Assembly (NCBI GenBank): GCA_036426205.1
Contig: WSYH01002501.1
Span: 1-64,000 of the forward strand
Direction of reading: 5' to 3'
From: Ascaphus truei
Taxonomy: Eukaryota > Chordata > Amphibia > Anura > Ascaphidae
DNA length: 64,000 bases
This document shows, piece after piece, positions 1 through 10,420 of the stretch. The notes under the pieces were generated by a model that was given only the letters and a program-made list of their open reading frames with translations, was not told the DNA's origin and ran no database searches. Position numbers and translations under genes: made by a program. How positions within the stretch are numbered: position 1 is the first letter of the stretch; every line of letters begins with the position of its first letter.

Positions 1-360
1 CTCCCCTCAATACCACCCCTCCACTCCCCTCAATATCACCCCTCCTCTCCCCTCAATACCACTCCTCCACTCCCCTCAATACCACTCCTCCACTCCCCTC
101 AATACACCCCTCCACTCCCCTCAATACCACCCCTCCACTCCCCTCAATACCACCCCTCCCCTCAATACCACCCCTCCACTCCCCTCAATACCACCCCTCC
201 TCTCCCCTCAATACCACACCTCCTTTCCCCTCAATCCACCCTCCTCTCCCCTCAATACTACCCCTCCTCTCCCCTCAATACCACACCTCTTCTCCCCTAA
301 TACCACATCTCTCCCCACAATATCACACCTCCTCTCCCCTCAATACGACACCTCTCCCCC
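1..360. repeat. CT-rich minisatellite
   Basis: Tandem copies of a roughly 20-24 base unit built around CCCTCAATACCACC, with many single-base and length variants and degenerating rightward. It begins before the window edge. No open reading frame of interest crosses it. Confidence 0.9.
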
Positions 361-391
361 TCTTCCCCTCTCCCCCATCTTCCCCTTATAC

Positions 392-567
392 CAGGGGTGG
401 CCAACTCCAGTCCTCAAGAGCCACCAACAGGTCAGGTTTTCAGGATATTTCAGCACAAGTGCTGCAATCTTCGACTGAGCCACCGATTGAGCCACCTGTG
501 CTGAAGCAGGGATATCCTCAAAATCTGACCTGTTGGTAGCTCTTGAGGACTGGAGTTGGCCACCCTG
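392..567. mobile_element. Short hAT-type MITE, copy 1
   Basis: A 176-bp near-palindromic element. Its ends read CAGGGGTGGCCAACTCCAGT on the left and the inverse on the right, and the arms continue inward through the tract that reads ACCAACAGGTCAG. Flanking 8-mers are CCTTATAC and CTTTAAAC (6 of 8 match), fitting the 8-bp duplications of hAT elements. Related copies lie at 17816-17920, 24932-25112 and 26188-26315. It has no coding capacity and would need a transposase supplied in trans. Confidence 0.8.
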
Positions 568-862
568 CTTTAAACTGAGCAGGGGCTTCTTTATCTATCT
601 AATTTATTTAACTCATTATACTTTTTTTAGTTGTCTATCTACAAATCATCCTCTGCTGTGTCTTAGTAAATTCAACCTGTTACACTATTAGCAACACTTG
701 TAACACACCCTAGTTAGAAGGACCATTTGTTTCGATGTGTCTCACGTGCTAATTAAGTTGGCTGGGCTGAACTAAATTCAGTCAGGTGACTTATTAGGCC
801 TTTATAACTGCAGACATAGAAGCCCTTGCTGTGTTTGCAGCCCATGTTTGAATTAGCATGCA
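568..862. other. No gene seen; possibly LINE 5' flank
   Basis: AT-rich sequence without a recognisable gene or repeat. It may include the 5' untranslated region of the LINE that follows, whose true 5' end I could not fix. Confidence 0.4.
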
Positions 863-1007
863 TTGCTGGAGTTTAAAAGGGAGTTCAAAAGGAGTGAACA
901 AGTGGACAACACAACACCTACTGGCCCTGAATCCTGTATTTTGAACTACGCTGGAAAGGAGGACATTATCTATCCCAGACTACACACCTCAGTACTTAAC
1001 TATTGCT

Positions 1008-2154
1008 TTGATGCCACTTTTACTCTTTATATTTGCTGTGACCTCACTTCTTCTCAAATTACGCACTTCTTTCTACCAGCCTCATTATGTCTCTAACTCT
1101 ATTCATATATCTCCATCTCTACTTCCTTCACCACTTCTCAGTTCACATGAACTCCTATCTTACCTGCGTCCTCTGTCACCACACAGCTATATCCCCTGCA
1201 GTAAAACACACCCCTACAAATCATCTGCACATATTCACTTTCTTTGCATGCTTCTCCTCCTTGCTTCCGGGGACATCTCTCCCAATCCTGGTTGCTGTCT
1301 TATTTCTACTTGCTCTCGTCCTCGCCTTCCACATGCAACTTACACTCCCTCTTGTGTGAACCCCTCTAACCTCATACCCGTCCCCTCTCACCCTCTCTCC
1401 TCTCTTCCTTTCTCCCGTGCCCTTTGGAATGCTTGCTCCCTTTCTAACAAGTTCCTCCCTGTGCATTACTTCTTTATCTCTCACTCTCTGCTTCTCTTTG
1501 CTATAACTGAGACTTGGCTCACTCAGTCTGACTCTGCTCTTGAAGCTGCCCTCTCTTTCTCCCATGCTCCACGCCTTTATGGCAGGAGTGGAGATGTGGG
1601 GCTTTTGCTCTCCTCTATCTGCTGCTACCGTACCCTTCCTATTTTTCCCTCTCTTGCTATTCCCTTCTTTGAGGCTCACAATGTCCAGATTTTTTCCCCT
1701 GTCCACGTGGCAGTCATCTATCGCCTACCTCTACTCATCCCCCTTCTGTCTTTCTCACTTTGAATCCTGGCTCTACTTCTTTCTCTACTCTGACTACCCT
1801 GTTCTTCTCCTTGGGGACTTCAACTGCCACATCGATGACCCCGGTCTCCCTTGGGCCTCCCGCTTTCTCTCTCTAACCTCTTCTTTTGTCCTTCAGCAGT
1901 GGACTGCAGCCATCACTCACAAGGAATGCCACTACCTAGACCTGTTTTTCACTAAAAACTTTTCTCTCTCGGCTTTCTCAATTTCCCCCCTTCCTCTCTC
2001 TGGCCATCTCATCTCATTTTATCTCTCTCGCTTCTCCCCCTCTCCACCTCCATCTACCCCTCGCTTCTGCATAGGCCTGCGGTCTATTAAATTAACAGCT
2101 TTTGTTTCCACTTTCCGCACCTCCCTCTCCTCTCAGCCCTGCTCAAGACCCTGA
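1008..2154 (+). pseudogene. LINE pol, N-terminus and APE endonuclease
   Basis: This part would nick target DNA to prime reverse transcription. Frame one (1008-1763) has a hydrophobic leader followed by GDISPNPGC at 1269-1295, a decayed relative of the 2A motif (the Glu and the last Pro are lost). Endonuclease motifs follow: an Asn-bearing motif near WNACSLSNK, the catalytic Glu in ITETWLT, and then, in another frame (1540-2154), LLGDFNCHID. The usual SDH motif reads SGH, so a catalytic Asp is lost. The frames change near 1700. It joins the RT piece downstream. Identification as an APE-type LINE endonuclease is solid; inactivity is inferred from the lesions. Confidence 0.75.
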
Positions 2155-2272
2155 CAACCTGATCAAGAACTACAACTCTGCCATATCCTCCTTTCTTAAT
2201 CTACATGCCCCACTTTCTCTCTGCCGTTCTCGTCCTTCTAACCCTAGACCCTGACTAAATTCCCACACGTGC

Positions 2273-3552
2273 ATGCTGCATTCCTGCTCTCGTTCCTCTG
2301 AATGCTTCTGGAGGAAATCTCACACTCTCGCAGACTTCCTTCACTACAAATTTATGCTATCTGGTTTCAACTCTGCCCTCTCTCAGACTAAACAAACCTA
2401 CTTTTCTTCACTAATCAACACGCACAAGTCTAACCCATGCCGACTCTTCTCTGTCTTTGACTCCCTACTCAGACCACCCTCAGCTGCCTCTTCTTCTTCC
2501 TCCATCTGACCTCAGGACTTTGGAGACTCTTTTAAGGAAAAGGTGGAATCCATACATTAGGACACCCCCTCTGTTTCCTCCTCCCATCCTACACCGCTTC
2601 CTAACTCTCCTCCTGCCTTCCTTGACTCTGTTTCCGCTGTCACAGAGGAGGATGTGGCACTGCTGATCTCCTCTTCTCTATCTACCACTTACCCTCTTGA
2701 CCCCATTCCCTCCGATCTCCTAAAACCTGTTGCTCCTACTATTATCCCTATGCTCACACACATTTTTAACTCCTCCCTCTACTCTAGTACCTTTCCCTCC
2801 TCCTTCAAATATGCAATAGACATACCATTACTCAAAAACAGTAAGCTTCACCCTACATGTCTTTCTAAATATCGACCTGTCTCACGCCTGCCTTTTGCCT
2901 CTAAACTCCTTGAACGTCTTGTATTCTCTCGCTTGCTCCATTTTCTTGACACCTATTCTCTCCTAGACCCTCTACAATCTGGCTTCTGCACTGCTAACTC
3001 CACTGAAACAGCCCTCACTAAAATAACTAATGACCTCCATGCTGCCAAAGACAGAGGTCATTACACTCTGCTCATACTACTTGACCTCTCTGCAGCATTT
3101 GATACTGTGGCCACCCTCTTCTCCTTCACATTCTCCACACTCTTGGCATCCATAACAAAGCTCTATCCTGGATCTCTTACCTCTCCCATCGTACTTTCAA
3201 AGTCTCTTCTGCTAACACCTCCTCCTCTATCGACCTCTCTGTGGGGGTACCCCAGGGCTCTGTCCTGGGACCTCTATTCTTTTCTCTGTACGCACTCTGT
3301 CTAGGTGACCTAAACACATCTCTTGGGTTCCAATATCACCTCAATGCTTACGACACACACATGTACTTTTCGACCCCTGACCTTACATCTGCTGTACTGA
3401 CCAAAGTTTCTGAATGTCTCTCTGCGATATCATCCTGGATGGCCCTCCGCCGACTTAAACTTAACATGGCAAAAACAGAGCTCCTCATACTTCCTCCCAA
3501 ACCTGACCCCACTACCTCCTTCCACATTACTAAGGGAAAGGGGAAGGGATAG
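2273..3552 (+). pseudogene. LINE reverse transcriptase, central part (broken)
   Basis: Reverse transcriptase that would copy the LINE RNA at the nicked target. Fragments lie in frames starting at 2273, 2457, 2654 and 3241. Visible RT blocks are [10 protein letters not shown], a [19 protein letters not shown] stretch, [30 protein letters not shown] and [14 protein letters not shown]. At the catalytic site (3343-3354) the usual YADD reads NAYD, so one metal-binding Asp has become Tyr and the flanking Tyr is Asn. Even without the frameshifts the enzyme would be dead. The frame is interrupted at 3531 by a 248-bp insertion. Confidence 0.85.
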
Positions 3553-3778
3553 GGAGTGATCACAAAATTATACAAATTGAATTGATAGTTGAATGAATTA
3601 ATAAATATAAATTGATAATGCTAGTGAATTTTGATTTAATCTCTTTTTATTTGCGTTATACACACACTTGGTAATATATGTTTTAAGTAATTCATTAAAA
3701 GTTATATTTTAATTAGTAGTGTGCAATTAAGTGAATTTTCTTTGGAGTCCATTCATTTTGTACTCCTTCATTCTGCCT
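3531..3778. mobile_element. Unidentified 248-bp insertion inside the LINE
   Basis: AT-rich sequence bounded by a 12-bp direct repeat, CTTCCACATTAC, at 3519-3530 and 3779-3790. LINE coding sequence continues on both sides. The duplication length is unusual for LTR elements (4-6) or hAT (8) and fits a target-primed retrotransposed insertion better. I see no poly-A tract at its ends and cannot assign a family. Confidence 0.7.
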
Positions 3779-3790
3779 CTTCCACATTAC

Positions 3791-4352
3791 TGTTGGAAGT
3801 TCAGTCATACACCCAGTAGTGCAAGCATGATACCTAGGGGTCACACTTGACTCCTCTCTCACTTTCTCCTCTCACATTCAAAACATATCTAAAACCTGTT
3901 TCTTTTTCCTCCGCAATATCACAAAGATACACCCTTTCCGCTGTTGCTCGAATGCTAAAACTCTGACTCAAGCCCTCATTCTCTCCCGTCTCGATTACTG
4001 TAACCTTCTGCTGTCCAGCCTTCCTGCCTCTCAGCGTCTCCCCTGCTGAAATCTGTCTCCTGGCTTCCTATCAAATCCCGTATCACACATTCAATTCTCC
4101 TCACTTTTAAATCTTTACTCTTCTGCCCCACCTTACATCTCAGCCCTAATGTCTCGCTATGCACCATCCCGACTCTTGTGTTCCGCTCAAGGATGTCGTC
4201 TCTTTACCCCCTTTTTATCTAAAGCCCTCTCCCGCCTTAAATCTTTCTCACTGACTGCCCCACACCTCTGGAATGCCCTTCCCCTCAATACTCGACAAGC
4301 ACCCTCTCTATCCACCTTTAGGACCCACCTGCTTAATGAAGCATATGAGTAG
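3791..4352 (+). pseudogene. LINE pol, C-terminal part
   Basis: Continuation of the LINE protein after the insertion. Readable blocks include LGVTLDSSLTFSSHI, LILSRLDYCNLLLSSLPASQ and, in the last open frame (4149-4352), RLKSFSLTAPHLWNALP followed by the typical terminal LNEAYE and a stop. These are standard for the region after the RT in L2-like LINEs. At least one stop and frame changes occur near 4045-4110. A reverse-oriented copy of the same C-terminus lies at 23540-23900. Confidence 0.8.
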
Positions 4353-4527
4353 CTCCGTGGCTAACACTATAACCTGATACATAAAGTTTGACCCCTTGCA
4401 GACGCACTTACCAGTATGCTCTCCTACTGTCTCTGTATGTTCCTCCTAACAATTAAATTGAAAGCTCTTTGGAGCAGGAACTCCTTTTCCTAAATGTTAC
4501 TTTTATGTCTGAAGCACTTATTCCCAT
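4353..4527 (+). repeat. LINE 3' UTR, first part
   Basis: Holds the conserved tail segment AAAGCTCTTTGGAGCAGGA and the GAAGCACTTATTCCCAT block, at which the LTR retrotransposon is inserted. The tail resumes at 9359-9407 and 10421-10475. Near-identical tails occur at 26.7-26.9 and 43.4-43.56 kb. Confidence 0.8.
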
Positions 4528-4966
4528 TGTTGCAGGGTACATGCAACCACATGTGGGTTTCTTGCAAAGGCTTATTTATTGAGCCTTAAAGATATGGCAC
4601 ACAAAAACAAAACAGCTTCTTTTCAGCATACAAAACAGAAATTAAGTCCTGAGCAGGGCTTGTCCTTTCCCAACAAGGGCTGTTTAGATTCCAGTGTAAC
4701 AGTACAGCAAACAGTTCATCAAAAATGTATATTGAAGACAGACCTTATTGCAGTAACACTCCTTCAGCATTTCAGTACTCTCACTGGTTCAGACAGGCTG
4801 CATGTGTATGCAGCCTGGGGTTTTTAACGCTCGTTGATGAAGCAGCTGGATCAGACTGATTTAACAAGACCTCCCAGCTGAATGTTAACCCTCTCACTTC
4901 TGCACTGCAGACCTAAACATAGGTCTGCCAGGCGTAGGGCTGGTGACGTTTATTCACCCTGTCACA
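4528..4966 (-). repeat. 3' LTR of Gmr1-like element
   Basis: 439 bp, starting TGTTGCAGGGTAC and ending CCTGTCACA, nearly identical to the copy at 8927-9358. TG...CA ends are present. On the minus strand it is preceded by a purine-rich tract (plus-strand TTCCTCCCCTG, from 4967), the expected primer for plus-strand DNA synthesis. Confidence 0.9.
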
Positions 4967-5260
4967 TTCCTCCCCTGTTAGTGTGTGGCTGGGGCCACGC
5001 ACGGCTGAAGCCCGACCATCCACCCCTTCTCTAGAGACGAAATCAGCATTTGCATTTTCTTTTCCAGATCTGTGCTGAATCTCAAACAAGAAGGGTTGGA
5101 GGGCCATATACCACCTGGTCAACCTAGCATTAGAGTCTTTCATACTATTTAACCACTTCAATGGAGCATGGTCTGTCACCAGAGTAAAATGGACTCCTGC
5201 CAGGTAATGCCTCAAGGCCTCGATTGTCCACTTTACTGCGAGGCACTCCTTCTCAATCAC
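4913..5260 (-). pseudogene. RNase H domain of Gmr1-like element
   Basis: Degrades the RNA strand of the RNA-DNA hybrid during retrotransposition. The fragment begins at the Glu-containing motif EKECLAVKWTIEALRHYL, continues to LVTDHAPLKWL (catalytic Asp) and ends with the gypsy-type SGKENANAD stretch. Its C-terminus runs into the 3' LTR. A frameshift separates it from the RT reading frame at about 5253-5260. The first catalytic Asp region, expected as VDAS, reads QIAAS in the adjoining frame, so that Asp is lost. Confidence 0.8.
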
Positions 5261-6117
5261 TGAGAAGTTTTTTTTCCTTCGGGAACAATTTCCAACTCAG
5301 AAAAAGGATCGGATGTTCCACTCCCTCAAACTGTTGTGACAACACTGCCCCTAGCCCTATCTCTGATGCAGCGATTTGCACTACAAAAGGCCTGTTAAAG
5401 TCTGGGCTTCTAAGGACGGGACTCTCTGATAGACACCTTTTAACGTCATCAAGGGCTCTCTGGCACTCCCTTGACCATACCACTTGTGTAGGGGCACACT
5501 CTTTTGTGAGGTCTGTTAATGGGGCTGCAACTTCAGAGTAGTTGGGGATGAACCGCAGATAGTACCCTGCTAAACCCAGCAGAGAGCGTACCTGCGTTTT
5601 TGTTTGAGGGGTCGGAACTTCTTTCAGGGCAGCTACCTTGTCGGCTAGTGGCCTTACTTTTCCACCTCCCACTGCATAACCTAAGTATTTGGTTCCCGCC
5701 TTACCCAAGGCACATTTCTTAGGGTTGGCTGTGAGCACTGCCTCTCTTGGAGACCTGAGGACCACTTTCAGCCTATTTAGATGGGCCCGCCAATGTTTAC
5801 TATAAATGACAATGTCATCTGTGTAGGCTGTGGCATAAGCCCTATGAGGTCTCAGTACTTTATTCATGAGTCTCTGAAATGTGGCTGGGGCTCCATGCAG
5901 TCCAAATGGCATTGTCACAAACTGGTATAAACCCATGGGAGTGGCAAAGGCTGTTTTTGCACTTGGACTTTTCCTCTGAAGGTATTTTCCAGTTTCCTTT
6001 TGTTAAGTCCAGCGTGGATATATATTCCGCGTTACCAAGACCTTCAATTAACTCATCCACCCTTGGCATCGGATATGTGGCAAACTTGGATACCGCATTG
6101 ACCTTTCGGAGGTCCAC
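5253..6117 (-). pseudogene. Reverse transcriptase of Gmr1-like element
   Basis: RNA-dependent DNA polymerase. Two overlapping frames, 5860-6117 and 5253-5936, carry VDLRKVNAVSKFATYPMP, ISTLDLTKGNWKIP, FVTMPFGLHGAPATFQRLM and the catalytic YTDD (in YTDDIVIYS), followed by the thumb region LLGLAGYYLRFIPNYSEVAAP. The catalytic Asp pair is kept. A frameshift lies between the LDLTKG and FVTMPFG blocks. The family is Ty3/gypsy from these blocks. Its position downstream of integrase is the notable point. Confidence 0.88.
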
Positions 6118-6811
6118 ACAAAATCTTACCTTCCCATCGGGTTTTAGGGACCATAACTAGTGGACTATGCCACTCACTACATGATTCCTCAATCACGCCT
6201 ATGTGTAACATTTCTTGTACCTCCTTCTCTACCAGGGCCTTACGGCTTTAAGGCAACCTGTAAGGATGAGAACGTACTTTTACCCCAGGTGCTGTCTCTA
6301 TCAAATGTGAAACTAAATTAGTTTGCCCTGGTAAATCAGAAAAAACATCATTAAATTGTGTAATTATCTCTAACAAGTCCCCTTTTTGTTCAGAGGACAA
6401 ATGTCTACCCATTGGGATATGTTTGTCACCTACGATGTTCCCCCGTGGAGGCTGAGGACCCAGGTCTGTTTCCTCCTCCACCGGGTGGATGAATAGAGAC
6501 CGCTGCACCTTCCAGGGTTTCAGCAAGATCACATGGTAAATTTGTTGACCCTTCCTGGACCCTGGTTGAGCGATCATGTAATCCACATCACCCGTGCGGC
6601 GAAGTATTTCAAATGGGCCCTGCCATTTGGCTAGGAGTTTGCTTTCACAACTGGGTAACAATAACATCACCTGGTCTCCCGGGTGAAACACTCTCATGCG
6701 AGCATTTTGATTGTAATGTCTCTCCTGACTGTCCTGGGCTGATCTAAGATTCTCCCTAGCAAAATGGCCGACCACATCTAGCCGCTTCCTAAGATCTAAT
6801 ACATATTGCAT
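6118..6811 (-). pseudogene. Integrase C-terminus joined to start of RT
   Basis: The open stretch 6248-6811 starts with the integrase tail (HPGDQVMLLLP, then LLAKWQGPFEILRRTGDVDY and YHVILLKPW). It passes without a stop into sequence typical of the N-terminus of a gypsy RT (FNDVFSDLPGQTNLVSHLIE, ending at SHPYRLP). This physical continuity shows directly that integrase precedes RT in one polyprotein. A stop follows YRLP and the next ~130 bp (6118-6247) is frameshifted. Confidence 0.85.
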
Positions 6812-6813
6812 TC

Positions 6814-7657
6814 TTAGAAGGGGACCGCTGTTCCTCCCAGGACTCCTTTAGGAGGTTGGCGGCCATACAGTAATTCAAATGGAGAGAATGCCATGGAGGC
6901 CTGGGGAATTTCCCGCATGGCAAACAGCAGAAAAGGGAGAAGTTCATCCCATGCTCTCTTCTCTGAATCTACAAATTTTCTCAGCATTCCATTTAACGTT
7001 CGATTAAATCTTTCCACCAATCTGTCAGTCTGTGGATGATAAACCGATATCCGAAGAGACTTGACCCTGCATCAGTTTAGCCATAAAATTTGTACCTTGG
7101 TCTGTCAACATAACCTGGGGAAGTCCAACCCGTGAGAACAGCTCCAACAATTTGTTGACTACTTGCTTCGCCGTTGCTGTCCTCAGGGGGAACACCTCAG
7201 GATATCTTGTTGCATAGTCAACTATTACGAGAATAAACCTGTGTCCTTTTGAAGAAGGTTCTAGAGGTCCTACAAAGTCTACTCCAATCCTCTCAAAGGG
7301 AACTGACACCAAGGGTAGAGGAACCAAGGGGGCTGTTTTTTGTCCCTTCAGACTAGTTAGCTGGCATTCAGGACATGCCACACATAACTTAGCAATATCA
7401 CTATACATCCCTGGCCAATAGAATCGGGATGAAATACGGTCCAAGGTTTTATCCCTACCAAGGTGACCACCCCAAGGGACAGTATGGGCTAGGGTGAATA
7501 CAGATTTAACAAACGCCTTGGGAACCAATATTTGTCTGGTGACCTCCCCTGTTTGTGTCTGCCTATTCACCCTATACAGGATATCATTCGACAATTCAAA
7601 ATGGGGGAATACTATCACCCCCTGTGCATTCAATATCTGTTCATCAATTTGTACCAC
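6814..7657 (-). pseudogene. Integrase (zinc-binding and DDE core) of Gmr1-like element
   Basis: Inserts the cDNA into the host chromosome. Frame 7025-7657 has the HHCC zinc-binding part (AHTVPWGGHLGRDKTLDRI, then LCVACPECQ), followed by FERIGVDFVGPL with the first catalytic Asp and VMLTDQGTNF with the second. After a frameshift at about 7022 the frame 6814-7020 has VERFNRTLNGMLRKF with the catalytic Glu. All three acidic residues are present; the frameshift is the main lesion. Confidence 0.85.
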
Positions 7658-7717
7658 TTTATCATATTGTCTGGCAATGACTGGGTCTTACCTTTGCCTC
7701 TGGTGAAAATCAGGGAG

Positions 7718-8407
7718 TTATAACTCTGGTAAATCCCCAGGACCTATATCTCCCTCCTTCTGGCCATCCCCAGCCATCACTTGTAACTTCTGGCTATTAG
7801 TATGGCCACCTTGAGTCCCAGATTTCTGCAACCAGTCCTGTTTGTCATAGCGTCTTTGCCTCCGAGTCTTTGGAACCCGGTGTCTACTGGGGAACAGGTC
7901 TGCCGAGAAGGGGAACAGTTTACCAGGTTTCTCCTGAGCCAGAGAATGAGGCTCCTCCTGAGAGACTGGAGCCATTAGGGTTGAAAAGAAAGGCCAGTCA
8001 CGGCCGAGCAAAACGGGGGCAGGGAGCCAAGGAGCGACTCCTACTTCGATCCTGGCCTCCTGACCTTTTACCTGTAGCAGGATTTTGGCCGCCGGATACC
8101 ATTTTACATCGCCGTGTATACACTCTATACTCCATGGGGAGACAAAGGAAAGCACGTCAGGCGGTAACAGTTCCTGGAAGACCAGCGTTTTTCCAGAGCC
8201 TGAATCTACAAGGGCGTGGATGGTTTTACCCCCAATCTGGACTGGAAGTAGCCAGGGCTTACAACTTTCTCTGGGGAAGGCCGAGGCGACTGTCCTGCTA
8301 AAGGAACAATCCATCTGAGGACAGTCCACATGCCGGTGGCCTTGTTCTCCATAAGCGGAACATGGAGAGGGTTCCCTCGCAGGAGGGTGCCATGGATAGC
8401 GCTCCAC
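7718..8407 (-). pseudogene. Zinc knuckle and aspartic protease of Gmr1-like element
   Basis: The N-terminal part has a nucleocapsid knuckle reading CSAYGEQGHRHVDC; the second Cys of the CX2CX4HX4C pattern is Tyr. The protease follows, with the active-site motif LVDSGSGKTLVF and the C-terminal motif APVLLGRDW. It would cleave the Gag-Pol polyprotein. It lies immediately upstream of integrase with no RT in between, which supports the unusual order. Confidence 0.8.
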
Positions 8408-8563
8408 TGGACCGGATACTGGAGACCAGGCATCTGATGGGTCCTGTGGGCGACGTCCTCGGAAGTTCCTCTTATTTGGTGATGAGCCGACATCAGGAAG
8501 GGGATGAGAGTCTCAGTGGTGCCCGGCGTTTGGACCTCTCCCTTGTTGGAAGGACTGCCCCTA

Positions 8564-8866
8564 TCATGGCACTTGGCGGTTGCGTATGGAGGGGTCGTAG
8601 TTGACCCTTTGAAACATCGGTAGAAAAGCCTCTGGATCCTCGTTCGGAGCCATTTTCCTCAGGAGGACCGGGGATTTGTTCGCAAATTCTGGACTGGCAG
8701 ACCCCTGGAATTGGGTCAGCAGCCTGGCCATCCGCTTATCCTGTGCTGCCTGCTGCTGGGTTAGGAGCTGGGTTTGCTGCTGCAGTAGTAGTTGGGCCTG
8801 CTCCTGCATTAACAGTCCCTGCTGTCTGGTCTGCTCGCACAGAAACTCTTTTAAAAATTCTTCCAT
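8564..8866 (-). pseudogene. Gag N-terminal remnant of Gmr1-like element
   Basis: A 100-residue frame starting close after the primer site. It is rich in Gln (several QQQ runs, probable coiled coil) and leads into LLRKMAPNEDPEAFLPMFQRV, the start of the capsid. Only about 160 bp separate its end from the zinc-knuckle frame, so most of the capsid is missing. Gag of this retrotransposon group is the published source of the vertebrate SCAN domain, and the KM-P-DPEAFL-F sequence resembles the region just before and at the start of SCAN. That comparison is from memory. Confidence 0.7.
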
Positions 8867-8906
8867 TTTTTTTTGTGTGGCCCTTCAACTGCAGGGGCCT
8901 TTCAAC

Positions 8907-8924
8907 ATCCCACTTCTGACACTA
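8907..8924 (-). promoter_or_regulatory. Primer binding site, tRNA-Leu type
   Basis: Plus-strand ATCCCACTTCTGACACTA, two bases inside the 5' LTR, matches the 3' end of vertebrate tRNA-Leu(CAG) plus CCA at 17 of 18 positions (C to T at the penultimate base). It would prime minus-strand DNA synthesis. Confidence 0.7.
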
Positions 8925-8926
8925 TA

Positions 8927-9358
8927 TGTTGCAGGGTACATGCAACCACACGTGGGTTTCTTGCAAAGGCTTATTTATTGAGCCTTAAAAATATGGCACA
9001 CAAAAACAAAATAGCTTCTTTTCAGCATATAGAACAGAAATTAAGTCCCGAGCAGGGCTTGCCCTTTCCCAACAAGGGCTGTTTAGATTCCAGCGTAACA
9101 GTACAGCAAACAGTTCATCACAAATGTATATTGAAGACAGACCTTATTGCAGTAACACTCCTTCAGCATTTCAGTCCTCTCACTGGATCAGACAGGCTGC
9201 ATGTGTGTGCAGCCTGGGGTTTTTAAAGCTCCTTGATGAGGCAGCTGGGATCAGATTGCTTAGCAAGACCTCCCAGCTGAATGTTAACCCTCTCACTGCT
9301 GCACCTACACATAGGTCTGCCAGGCATAGGGCTGGTGACGTTTATTCACCCTGTCACA
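8927..9358 (-). repeat. 5' LTR of Gmr1-like element
   Basis: 432 bp, TG...CA ends, aligning along its whole length with 4528-4966 with a few substitutions and small indels, which indicates modest age. It would hold the element's promoter on the minus strand. Confidence 0.9.
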
Positions 9359-9407
9359 CCCATGATCTGTTATTTGTATTATTTGTTATTTATATGATTG
9401 TCACGTG

Positions 9408-10420
9408 CAGGGCTGCCAAAAGAAATCATAGGGCCCAGGACAAATGAAAGGAGCAGCCCCCCTCCCCGCAACCCATAGCGCACCTACCGCCAAAAAATAT
9501 TTTTTAGCACGCAACTTTTACTTAACCGTTTTCTTATTGTGATACAGAAAAAAACATTACAATGCAACCTGTTTATTTATTTTTTTCAACAAAAGACAGA
9601 TGACTGCCTGTCTGGGTGGGTGAGTGAGTGACTGGGTGAGTGAGTGACTGGGTGGGTGAGTGACTGGGTGAGTGAGTGACTGAGTGGGTGAGTGACTGGG
9701 TGGGTAAGTGACTGGGTGGGTGAGAGTGGGTGGGTGACTGGGTGGGTGAGCGACTGGGTGGGTGAGTGACTGGGTGGGTGAGTGACAGTGACTGGGTTAA
9801 GTGACTGGGTGGGGTGTGTTGAGTGGGTGACTTACCTTGACCGGGTGGGTGCCGCTTCCTGCTTCCTTGCCGCTTTCCCCCTGCCCCCGATGTCCCCTTG
9901 GCAGCTTCCCCATTACTGGGGGAAGGGCATGGGAGGTGGGCTCGGGGAAAGCACAGGAGGGGGGCGCACGGGAGGTGGTCATGGGGGACGATGACAGGTG
10001 GGCCTCTGGGGGGGGGGGCGCGAGATCCCGGGCAGCTGCAGCATCCTCTATGGCTGGTGCTGGGTTGGCGCATGGGAAGTGAGCTCTGGGGGCAGGGCGT
10101 GAGGCTGGCAGGCGGCTGCTACATCTCCCGCGGCTGCTGCATGGGGCAGGAGGTGCATGCGGGGATGCGAGGATGCAGGGTTGGTGCTTCCCCGCCCTCC
10201 ATCCCACGTTGGGAGCGGGGAGGGAGGAAGCGTGTGCGGGGGGAGCGAGCCGGGCCAGGCCCACAGGCAGCATGCAGGACACCCTGCGGGACCTCTGCTC
10301 TGCGCATGCGCAAAACGCCGCCATTTAAAAAAATGTTTTTTTAAATATAAAGGCCAGTGCCGTGCAGACTCAGGGGCCCGGGACGCCCGTGCCTTTTGTT
10401 CCCCCCTCTTGGCGGCCCTG
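9408..10420. mobile_element. Non-autonomous hAT-like element, 1013 bp
   Basis: Ends are inverted: CAGGGCTGCCAAAAG on the left, and on the right the inverse of CAGGGCCGCCAAG. Flanking 8-mers are GTCACGTG and ATCATGTG (6 of 8), and the LINE 3' tail continues on both sides. The interior has a GTGAGTGACTGGGTGG-type minisatellite (about 9618-9830) and a GC-rich half, with no transposase. A relative of its left end occurs inverted at about 59423-59457. Confidence 0.75.

Larger units (their letters stand above)
4528..9358 (-). mobile_element. Gmr1-like Ty3/gypsy retrotransposon, IN before RT
   Basis: A full-length 4.8-kb LTR element on the minus strand, flanked by the 5-bp duplication CCCAT (4523-4527 and 9359-9363). 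Read from its 5' end (right) the order is LTR, tRNA-Leu-type primer site, gag remnant, zinc knuckle, protease, integrase, reverse transcriptase, RNase H, purine tract, LTR. Integrase upstream of RT is the Ty1/copia order, but the proteins are of Ty3/gypsy type. That combination is the published hallmark of the Gmr1 group of deuterostome retrotransposons. Most of the capsid is missing and several frameshifts and stops break pol, so it is not autonomous. Confidence 0.85.
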
